Shown: positions 57,565 through 64,000 of the stretch, one piece after another | How the letters are laid out: each line of letters starts with the position of its first letter | Position numbering within the stretch: the stretch's first letter is position 1 | DNA from: Hofstenia miamia | Lineage: Eukaryota > Xenacoelomorpha > Acoela | Reading direction: 5' to 3' | DNA: 64,000 nt | Assembly: GCA_004352715.1 (NCBI GenBank) | Contig: SCFE01000008.1 | Coordinates: forward strand, 1,062,453 to 1,126,452 | Position numbers and translations under genes: made by a program | The notes under the pieces: model-generated | Seen by the model: the letters and a program-made list of their open reading frames with translations, nothing else | Database searches by the model: none | Told to the model about the DNA's origin: nothing

Positions 57565-60300
57565 TAAAAAACTTAATACAGTTACATAATTTAAGACTTT
57601 TTAACCATTCCTTGTTGCTTCGGAAAAGTAAAAAGCAATGGTAAATAAGAGTAATCGAATATGCCAAACATTGCAACAACGTAATCAAAGATGCAACGAA
57701 GATGTTCTCTTGTGTAAATATTCTAAGTGCATACATCATATTACAAAATGCACGGGATTTCCCATGGAATGTATCAATGTCATATCCTATAGGAAACATT
57801 TTTATTCATTCTGTTGCAGCTGATGCTCACACATTTCCTCTATTACATCTGAACTCAATGAGCTAAAGACGACTACTCACTGGTTTCTGAAAGTGAGCAA
57901 ATTCTTGAAGATATCAAGTAAAAGTCTGGAGACATTTCTTCCGAAATTGAGTCCAATTTTGTCTCAAAAATCACAAAGCTTAAGCAATTATTTATTTTAT
58001 CCATTTACCCATTTAAAAAATTCTAAACAATTGCTCTGACATTGATCCCTCAAATTTAATAAACTACTATTATCAATTAATGAAAACTTAAGATCAGTTA
58101 AAAGAAACCTTTTTTAGTGAATCTCTAATTCAAAAGCCAAATCCACTCATTATCATTATTTCCATAGAATAGTTCCACTATGTTCATGTCAAGGATACAA
58201 TTTCTCTACATGACGATTAAAATACAGTTAAATAACAATTGAAAGAATATATCTGGCAGCTCTTTAAGACGTCTTACAGACCAGTATAAACATGCTCGCA
58301 CAAAAACAGTTTGTTCTTGCTCATTTAGTTTGCAACAAAAATAAATATCATGCTTTGCTTTTCGTATGTCAACCAACATACGATCAATGTTTCTTCTTGG
58401 ACAGTTTAGTTTTTATATTTAGTTTGTAGATGATTTATCACGTGAGTGAAGCTTATTTGACTGAAAAGTTGCGCTATTACAATGACATCGAGTTAGTGAA
58501 ACAACTAGTGTCTACTCAAGTGATATCGGCATTGACATGTATGAAGAGGTTGAAAAGGCCGCAGTACACCAACTGCAGTTGATGCCTGAGGAAGCCATTT
58601 CAAATTTGAAGGTCAACGTTGAAAACCCAATTCGATATTTACATGCTACAAGAATACCTCGCACTTTGAATTGATCTCAAATAACTTTTAAAATGTTTCA
58701 TATCCTAAACTAACTATATAAAACAAGAACTACCTTCATATCATGAAGTGAACTTGCTCTTCCAATGCTTGTAGGTACGAGACCCTGATGTATTTGTGAT
58801 GCTTCCTGTAGCTCTACAACTTGTTGAGCACCCTATAAAATATTATTAATTAAGAAAAGTCTTTACAATATCAATTTTTAAAATTTACCTGTAATAATTT
58901 AATGTGAACATGTGAAACTATAGTTGGAAGTCGTTTCCACTCCTTAATAACGTGTCCACTTGCACAGTCAACAAGTCGTTCAATTCGATGAACGTTAAGT
59001 TCTTCAGGTTTGCAAACACAAAGAAAACCTCGATACAAGTTCAGTTTCCAAGTCCAGTCACGTGGACAACTGCTCTCCACCTAAAGAAACACTAAAAAGT
59101 ACAAAATGTTGTATGATTCATAAAAATGATAAGTCCCATGATTTGTATATAGCAATCATCTATCTTTCGTGGTCTGTGACAATCAGCAGCCGCCTCTCAC
59201 TAAAATGTAAAAATAAAGTGAATGGGTACCATAGAAAGAGCTTCTTTTGTTAGCTTCCAATCAGGTAGACGCCAAGCACAATCAAGCACAAGGAATGGAT
59301 TTGAATGATCCCCACGACTATTTCCATATTCCAATAGGAGATCCCATTCGCTAAGTTCTTTAGCACAGCGCACCCAACGGGTTTCCCACAAACGGAATTC
59401 TGAAAATGGTGGTGGATTGGAAATGGGCGGTTCGTCCCGAGCTTTTGACATGCCTGCTTCATATGCACGCTGGGCTTGGGTGAAGAGACCCTGAATTTCA
59501 TATGCAATTGCGGAAACAGTTTCTGGATATCTAAACGAAACTGTGAAATAAACTATGCAATAAAAATGATGGCTTTCATAAATTTAATAGAATAGCCAGA
59601 ATTTAAATGTTGAATACAAAAAAATTCTTTAAACTATTGGCAAATTTGAGAAAAACAATGCAAAGTAATATGTAAAACTAAGTTTTATGTATCATATAGA
59701 ATACGTAAATGGAAAATTAAATTTTAGGCTACAATAAAGATAGGACGAAGTAAACCACTACTGTTTACTTTCTATTTTAAATTTGTAGAAAAATATAAAA
59801 CACTTGAAAATTAGAAAAACGATCCGCTAAGAACTGGTGTCTACAAAATGTTGAATGTCTTCAATAGATGCAGTTAGAGATTACATAAAGCGAAATGAAT
59901 AAAAACTAACTTCGCTCGTTTCTGCCAAAGGCCTGCCCACATATCTTCTTCATTGAGAAGGGTGTAGACATCGCTGAGAGAATCAACAATTTCATCTGCG
60001 GGCGGTTGCATAACTTCTTCTTCTGGTAATCTCGATCCAGTTGGATCTTCAATCAATAACTGCTCTAGTTGCAATGTGGTTCTGTGCCATAAATTGTGAG
60101 ATTTTCCAAGATACTAACAATATGGAATTACTCATAATTTCATAGTAAATTGATACTTTAAGAACACAGGGTCTGATGTATATGGACGGCACACATTTTG
60201 TGAAAGCCTCAAGCATGGAGTAAATAACACTTGGATAACATTCTTTTTGTGGCAAATGACTGCCGCTACAGAGGAATGGAGTAATTTCCCCACCGATTGC
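46055..60300 (-). CDS. TRRAP: TRRAP/Tra1 homologue, C-terminal third (20 exons), partial
   Basis: Adaptor pseudokinase of SAGA and NuA4/TIP60, which bring histone acetyltransferases to activators in the nucleus. Exons (complement): 60157-60300, 59911-60113, 59230-59530, 58889-59080, 58734-58832, 56605-56754, 55880-56107, 55196-55407, 54566-54751, 54341-54489, 54181-54297, 53719-54015, 52067-52286, 51418-51601, 51265-51372, 51122-51218, 47156-47479, 46972-47113, 46263-46459, 46055-46166. Borders are GT-AG and phases agree. FAT-region landmarks: EEDMWAGLWQKRAK, LWETRWVRCAKELSEWD, SDDLSHWCDIFMWRQHHYQA, LGVHASAQAI, RSEEANKAFSAAI, NKSRKYLAKVIWLLS, YPQAVYFPLRTLYLTLKIEE, HHPTLLSSLEGIVDQM. Then LINKLQKWIKIL and, in the PI3K-like region, VSPQMRLVEDEPSS, LDANRAVPFRLTPN. 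Exons 1-15 are open; exon 16 is broken, and the final DPAW-type exon and the N-terminal two-thirds are not in the window. It may be a decaying copy or a truncated gene. Confidence 0.9.
46579..46860. mobile_element. Probable MITE in TRRAP intron 18
   Basis: One end reads GACCCCAACCCGACCCGAT. The other, reverse-complemented, reads TACCCCACATAACCAGACCC followed by GAT. This gives an imperfect inverted repeat about 280 bp apart, with extra ACCCGA repeats inside. No clear target duplication. Absent from the left arm. Confidence 0.45.
47490..49340. other. TRRAP intron 16, 3' part; no exon
   Basis: Mirrors 19,810-21,870 of the left arm (minus the 360-bp left-specific segment). No additional exon recognised. 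Confidence 0.5.
49351..49866 (-). CDS. Tandem CCCH zinc-finger protein, TIS11/tristetraprolin-like (right copy)
   Basis: Intact single-exon ORF of 171 aa, nested on the same strand in the intron between TRRAP exons 16 and 17. Fingers: C72, C81, C87, H91 and C111, C120, C126, H130, both C-x8-C-x5-C-x3-H. The first 90 residues are almost identical to the left copy (one change each in KLESSK and SFGGN). The linker is the variable part: RIMSLNIHNYKIKKC, one residue longer, with KYKT replaced by NYKI, and finger 2 CKFGVSC for CKYGPSC. The C-terminal tail is again nearly identical. Such concentration of change in the linker and finger 2 could alter RNA preference. TATA-like ATTTATATC (complement) lies at 49,893-49,901 and an AATAAA-type signal (complement) near 49,322-49,330. 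Confidence 0.85.
   Translation of the reverse strand: MLENCWVESFNEGLNNRSPPSNSNDSLLFPLCSIDILNNNGTEKFAKEKLESSKDSFQRHGWLKEKFKSVECSNYQKNEFCSFGGNCKFAHGLSDLRIMSLNIHNYKIKKCNNFHNEGHCKFGVSCIYLHDSSKEEMILIEKIAVIRDLQHKKEDENKGYHQLFSYPHESL
49893..49975 (-). promoter_or_regulatory. Putative promoter of the right CCCH gene
   Basis: TATA-like box 27 bp upstream of the ATG, plus the conserved AAGCGATTCGCGCTT and CGCGCGCTTT motifs at 49,920-49,970, shared with 19,012-19,083. Confidence 0.4.
50100..51120. other. TRRAP intron 16, 5' part, with small ORF 50556-50741 (minus)
   Basis: Mirrors 17,870-18,900. The ORF MNIWTSVSKYLACLSFKDCR (61 aa) matches 18237-18422 in length and frame. No other feature recognised. 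Confidence 0.4.
51122..51218 (-). pseudogene. TRRAP: TRRAP exon 16, broken
   Basis: 97 nt, so it shifts the frame: IYPHLIVNV then TGA, with the rest of the family sequence in another frame (FEARRNERVL, stop, LFRFLNYFLDRKK). The stop is TAA at a codon that is CAA in the left copy (17,771-17,867). Both copies lack the same six or so residues between LIVN and EARR. The broken frame therefore predates the duplication, and the extra stop is right-specific. Confidence 0.85.
51638..51664. repeat. (TA)n microsatellite, mirror of 17,325-17,361
   Basis: TA run upstream of TRRAP exon 14 in the right arm, followed by an N at 51,689. Confidence 0.85.
52671..53528. mobile_element. hAT-type MITE, 858 bp, with 8-bp target duplication
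   Basis: The left end is TAGAGCCCGACGCCGATAA; the right end, reverse-complemented, is TAGAGACCGACGCCACGCC. It is flanked on both sides by CTTTTAAT (52,663-52,670 and 53,529-53,536). TAGAG-type ends with an 8-bp duplication are diagnostic of hAT elements. Runs of GGC/GCC lie just inside each end. Internally two blocks alternate: A (about 52,731-52,890 and 52,961-53,120) and B (about 52,892-52,963 and 53,408-53,484). No coding capacity. Located in TRRAP intron 12, right arm only. Confidence 0.95.
55448..55480. repeat. (TA)n microsatellite
   Basis: TA run in the TRRAP intron between exons 7 and 8. Confidence 0.85.
57485..58010 (+). pseudogene. LINE 5' fragment in TRRAP intron 5
   Basis: The plus-strand ORF 57638-57823 has the Cys/His cluster LCKYSKCIHHITKCTGFPME. 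The coiled-coil-like ILEDIK and DISSEIESNFVSKI follow up to 58,000. Mirror of the left LINE at 14,395-15,175. A (TA)n run marks its upstream side (57,531-57,562). Confidence 0.65.
58020..58730 (+). other. TRRAP intron 5 remainder with a coding-like scrap
   Basis: A stretch at about 58,525-58,672 is open and reads DIGIDMYEEVEKAAVHQLQL, then MPEEAISNLKVNVENPIRYL before a stop. It is a possible relic of a transposon or gene; not identified. No left-arm counterpart. Confidence 0.25.
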
Positions 60301-61600
60301 CTAAAAACAATAATACCATGTGCAAAAATTATTAAAGCTAATTACAAATTTCAAATAAAATCTCAACACATTCAAACCTAAAACCGCATGTTTGTAATAA
60401 TAGAGGTAAGCTCAAATATGACCTTAATGTGAGTGCATATGAATTTTTTGTTATTGTTAATAACAGACACTAAAAGATCCAGCATTTTCTCTAGGTTGCT
60501 TGATTAAATAAATAATACATGGTTAAGATTCCTTGATAACTTATCACACAGATGTTTTCAAAATTCAAGGTACTCGAGAGTATGGAGTCAAAGACCATAA
60601 ACTTCAAGGCTTACCTGTTAGACAGGATACATATATGCGTGGGTGTTGACAAACGTGTCAATACTATACATCCCTTTTGCCTTCTCCTTTTCACGAAGTT
60701 CTTTCATTAAAGCCACCACGGTTTAAACTGAAGATCCCACCTCTTTTTCTTGCTAACTAACTTTTTGTTTTTGTGTATTACTACTATTTAATATTTTAAT
60801 CAGGTCGTTCTATGCCCAAGCCGTATTGGTGCTTTACTCACTTTGCAAGCTCCTGAGAATGTAGAAAAACTGAGCTTTGACAGCAAACTTCATTTTGGCA
60901 GCGCCTCCAGTAGGACAGGAGAGAACGCTTTTTCTTAATGAAAAACATAGCCAACTTGGCTCAAAGAGCTGCAATATCATAAAGAACACAAACCCTGACG
61001 CCCTCTTGCGAGTAATGGGATGCCCAGATATTGCAGATGATTGCTGTTATTTTCGAGAGCCCATTTGAAATTGCAGGAAAATCACAAGTTGCTACAGAAT
61101 GCGAAAGGAAAATGTTACCTCGGGTTGGAAAGAACGATTTCCTGAAGATATTCCATAAAAAAAGAACTGATTGTAACAATCGAGCTTGCGTAATTAGAGT
61201 GAAGCTATTAAGGAGCTAAGGACTTTGAGGTAGTGGAAGATCTCCGCATTATCTGTGACTATTCAGCAGTCACCATATATTCCAGGTGTAATTACAGGTG
61301 CAACCCAAATTATTATGATAACCCCGATTTTTTTAGATCTTTTTGCCATCGCAACAACAATTGATTACATAAAAATCTGCTAAGTTATATGTATATTATA
61401 TAGGCACTGACTAATATTTCCCCAGGGTTTTGGAAGCATGTGCTTCATATTCACTGTGGTAAAATTTTCTATATATATTAGCTAACCCATATTATTATAA
61501 CCACCTCAACTTATATTGCTACGCCACATAACAGTACAGTAAACTGGCCAGCAACCACATCTGTAGACTTTCAAAGTCCAATTAATCTACAGACGTTCAC
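60300..61600. other. Upstream flank of TRRAP exon 1; no preceding exon found
   Basis: The palindrome match fades at about 60,500. I see no TRRAP exon upstream. Minus-strand 60,650-60,720 (KELREKEKAKGMYSIDTF) and plus-strand 60,877-61,219 are open but unrecognised. Confidence 0.4.
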
Positions 61601-61629
61601 TTCGATAAAACGAGAGCGTGAATCATTAT

Positions 61630-62540
61630 TAGTTACCATGGGTAACCGGTGAGACATAAGTCCAACAACTGCAAAGTCTGTGGAGTAATTACTGAGAGAT
61701 TACAGATTAGTTCGGTAAGTGCTTGCAATATAAGGCATTCGGCTCAACGACCAAAGACTGGCAGATTGGAAAAAAGTGGCCCAAAGCGGAAGACAAGTGT
61801 GGCCAAAGTTCGTCTTTTGATACATCATCTCTGGACTGCTCCACTCAGCAGCCTCAGTCAAATGCAGTCGACTTGGTCTGAGTCTGTTGTCAGTGTTGGC
61901 GGAGAAACTGTGAGATGGGCTCACAATGCCTAAAGTCCCGTTTTGCACCGAAATTGACACCTGAAATGATGCAGAAACGACTGGTGTTTGCACGGCAGAA
62001 CATCCAGTGGACAGCAGAATAATGGCAGTCAGTGGCATTATCTGACGAGAGCCATTTTGAGTGCCGCACTGCATTTAGGCGTCAGCAGTGGATTCCTGCC
62101 GACAGCCCACAGTCAATTATCCAAACCACAAAGTGTGGGAAATCATTTCAGCCAATGAGCAGGCCGCCTACATGTGTGTGAAAGAATGATGCCGCGTATC
62201 TGAACGTGTTAAATACCCGTGCAATACCACAGATGAGGGAATGGTTTGCAGATGGAAACGGAACATTTATGCATGACGGTGCAGCCAGTATCTCGCTAGA
62301 GAGGGTGTTCGGGTGCTGCGATGGCCGGGTAACAGCCCAGGCTGAAGCCCCATTGAGAAAATCTGGGCTGTTATGAAACGCCGATTGGCTCAACAAACCA
62401 TCACCACGAAGCAGCAGATGATCTGTGCCATCATAAAGTTGTGGGCACGCGATGAGAACTTCAATCAAGCGTTGGCATGATATTTTAAAAGCGTGCCTAG
62501 AGGTCTAAAAGCATTGATTGCCCCAAAGGTGGCAACACTA
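61630..62540 (+). pseudogene. Degraded Tc1-like transposase
   Basis: In changing frames: LSDESHFECRTAFRRQQWIP (about 62,040-62,100; first catalytic motif), FMHDGAASISR (about 62,265; decayed QQDGAPxH motif), LRWPGNSPG and SPIEKIWAVMKRRLAQQTIT (62,320-62,400; third catalytic region), and PRGLKALIAPKGGNTK-like end (62,500-62,540). These are the Tc1 hallmarks in order. Frameshifts and stops rule out function. Less AT-rich than its surroundings. Confidence 0.85.
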
Positions 62541-62590
62541 AGTATTAGTAATTTTGTAGACTTCATTTCTGATACTATTGTGCGATTATA

Positions 62591-63922
62591 CAGGGTGATT
62601 GTAAAGTCCCTTTAGCATTTCAACGCGTACATAGACACACATACTAACGTGAAGAAATTAGTCATTTGCTGCAATATGAGTGGTTATGTCTGTATTTGCT
62701 TATCCAGCCAATGAAATTCTTATCACTTGTACAATTTCTCATTGGTTGCACATTCTTTGCATAATGTCGTATTCTATCGAACAGCGTGTGTATATGGTGA
62801 TTGAAATGGCAAAAAGCGATGGATCCATCATTACTGTACAAAGACGATGGAAGAAAGAATTTAATGGACAGCCACCTAGCCACGTAACAATTCGCGATAC
62901 ATTTGAACGATTTAAAAGTACTGGTGATGTTCATGACCGTAAACGAACAGGCAGGCCATCACTAAACGATGAGACAGGATCAGCAATTGTTGAACATTTT
63001 GAAGCAAATCCAAGTACGTCTATCAGAAAAGCATCTTACATTCTAAAAATTCCTTATTCTACTATCCAAAACAAGCTAAGCAATATTGGAATGAACGACT
63101 TCCACATAACACTGGTTCAAAAATTGACTGAGGAGGACTTGGCTGCCAGAAAAACAATGTGCGAAGATGTTCTTAACCGTATTGCTGCCGATCCTGATTA
63201 CCTGCGTTTCATTGTTTTCTCTGATGAAGCAAATTTCCACGTCGGTGGAAATGTTAACAAGTTTAATTGCCGGATATGGGGATATGAGAATCCCCATGCC
63301 ACTATGGATAGATGTTTTCAATCACCTAAGGTAACTGTGTGGGTGGGTTACAGTGCTCGATATTTGTTCGGACCTCATTTTTTTCCATCCACCATCAACA
63401 AAGACAATTATTTGGAAATGTTAAAAACCAAAGTGGTACCAGAACTGAAAAGGAAAAGAATATTCTCACGTACTGTATTCCAACAAGACGGCGCTCCTCC
63501 TCATTGGGGCCTCAATGTGCGCGAATACCTCAACCAAAATTTCGCTGGTCGCTGGTGGGGCAGAGATGGCCCACTGAATTGGAGCCCCAGAAGTCCGGAC
63601 CTAACACCTCTCGACTATTTTTTCTGGGGTTTCCTGCGAGAGAAAGTCTATGCGACACCAATTACCAGCATTGAAATGTTGAAAGCCCGAATAGAGCAAG
63701 GAGTAGACGAAATAGCTAATTCACCTTTATTGGAAAGTTCCATTCTTAGCCTTGAAAAAAGGTGTCATCAGTGTATCCAAAATGAAGGTGGGCACTTTGA
63801 ACACGTTTCATAACTTAAATTCAGGTATTTGTTATTTGGAAAATATATTACTTATTAATGGTTTCTCACTTTGTTTCATTTTATGGACGATTAAAATGCT
63901 AAAGGGACTTTACAATCACCCT
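62591..63922 (+). mobile_element. Complete DD41D mariner (rosa-like) transposon
   Basis: 1,332 bp, bounded by near-perfect 30-bp inverted repeats (CAGGGTGATTGTAAAGTCCC then TTTAGCATTT) and a TA target duplication (62,589-62,590 and 63,923-63,924). It encloses one uninterrupted transposase gene. Everything visible is consistent with a recently active autonomous element. It inserted immediately downstream of a dead Tc1-like element. Confidence 0.95.
62680..63813 (+). CDS. Mariner transposase, DD41D class
   Basis: Open for 377 codons. The likelier start is the internal ATG at 62,764 (MSYSIEQRVYMVIEMAKSDG, 349 aa), the normal size and N-terminus of this class. The paired-type helix-turn-helix region carries GRPSLNDETG (the GRP motif). 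Catalytic residues: first D in VFSDEANFHVGG, second in FQQDGAPPHW, third in LTPLDYFFWG. Forty-one residues lie between the second and third, the DD41D spacing described for rosa-family mariners. It catalyses cut-and-paste transposition at TA sites in the nucleus. No stop or frameshift is visible. Confidence 0.93.
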   Translation: MVMSVFAYPANEILITCTISHWLHILCIMSYSIEQRVYMVIEMAKSDGSIITVQRRWKKEFNGQPPSHVTIRDTFERFKSTGDVHDRKRTGRPSLNDETGSAIVEHFEANPSTSIRKASYILKIPYSTIQNKLSNIGMNDFHITLVQKLTEEDLAARKTMCEDVLNRIAADPDYLRFIVFSDEANFHVGGNVNKFNCRIWGYENPHATMDRCFQSPKVTVWVGYSARYLFGPHFFPSTINKDNYLEMLKTKVVPELKRKRIFSRTVFQQDGAPPHWGLNVREYLNQNFAGRWWGRDGPLNWSPRSPDLTPLDYFFWGFLREKVYATPITSIEMLKARIEQGVDEIANSPLLESSILSLEKRCHQCIQNEGGHFEHVS

Positions 63923-64000
63923 GTATGTCTGTTAAATTTGTGAGTTCGGTTTTCAATATAATTGTTATTATTAAAGTGCTTAAAGTTTGTAAATTAAATA

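Larger units (their letters stand above)
36365..60500 (-). repeat. Right arm of the ~48 kb imperfect palindrome
   Basis: Reverse complement of the left arm with private insertions: hAT transposase 43,045-44,703, MITEs at 46,579-46,860 and 52,671-53,528, and an internal direct duplication at 37,490-40,020. It also retains TRRAP exons 4-13, 18 and 19 that the left arm has lost. The innermost shared sequence is TTTAAGC/GCTTAAA followed by the GAAGCTG/CAGCTTC block at 36,370, matching 33,600-33,620. Confidence 0.95.

Noticed and set aside
12480-60500. Palindrome as a pure assembly artefact
   Set aside because: Arms differ by many substitutions, private transposons and private tandem duplications; a fold-back artefact would give near-identical arms. 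The junction at N 39,275 remains doubtful.
1-64000. CRISPR array, rRNA, tRNA, viral genome
   Set aside because: No regularly spaced repeats, no conserved rRNA segments, no tRNA-like cloverleaf that I could recognise, and no capsid, envelope or polymerase genes of viral type were seen.

Overview
This window is eukaryotic nuclear DNA from an animal, most likely an invertebrate; I cannot name the species. It is strongly AT-rich, its genes are split by GT-AG introns (one only 43 bp), and many DNA transposons and LINE pieces lie between them. The one large recognisable host gene is TRRAP/Tra1, the giant PIKK-family pseudokinase scaffold of SAGA and NuA4/TIP60 histone acetyltransferase complexes.

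The dominating structure is an old, imperfect inverted duplication of about 48 kb. A left arm (about 12,480-33,620) is repeated in reverse complement as a right arm (about 36,365-60,500), around a unique spacer of about 2.7 kb. The right arm carries, on the minus strand, 20 TRRAP exons (60,300 down to 46,055) covering the FAT region and most of the pseudokinase region. The left arm carries a more decayed plus-strand TRRAP copy, so the two copies converge on the spacer. One further left-hand TRRAP exon (10,313-10,500) lies outside the palindrome. Both copies share a frame-breaking exon (16); the right copy also has a stop codon there that the left lacks. Nested in the following intron, on the same strand, is a single-exon TIS11/tristetraprolin-like tandem CCCH zinc-finger gene. 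It is intact in both arms (170 and 171 aa), and a third, frameshifted copy sits in the spacer.

Inner parts of the arms contain a Bcl-2-like C-terminal exon (33,065-33,250 and 36,738-36,923), a small conserved ORF of unknown function, and arm-specific insertions. Left-arm insertions: MULE, 5'-inverted LINE, piggyBac. Right-arm insertions: hAT transposase, hAT-type MITEs, and an internal direct duplication with an N at its junction.

Outside the palindrome, 1-12,400 holds an internally deleted mariner (979-1,539), unidentified coding-like debris, a degraded tyrosine-recombinase (Crypton-like) element (5,983-7,332) and a degraded hAT transposase (11,120-12,420). The right end, 61,600-63,922, has a decayed Tc1-like transposase and a complete, apparently intact DD41D mariner with matching inverted repeats and a TA target duplication. 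No CRISPR array, rRNA, recognised tRNA, bacterial operon or viral genome was seen.
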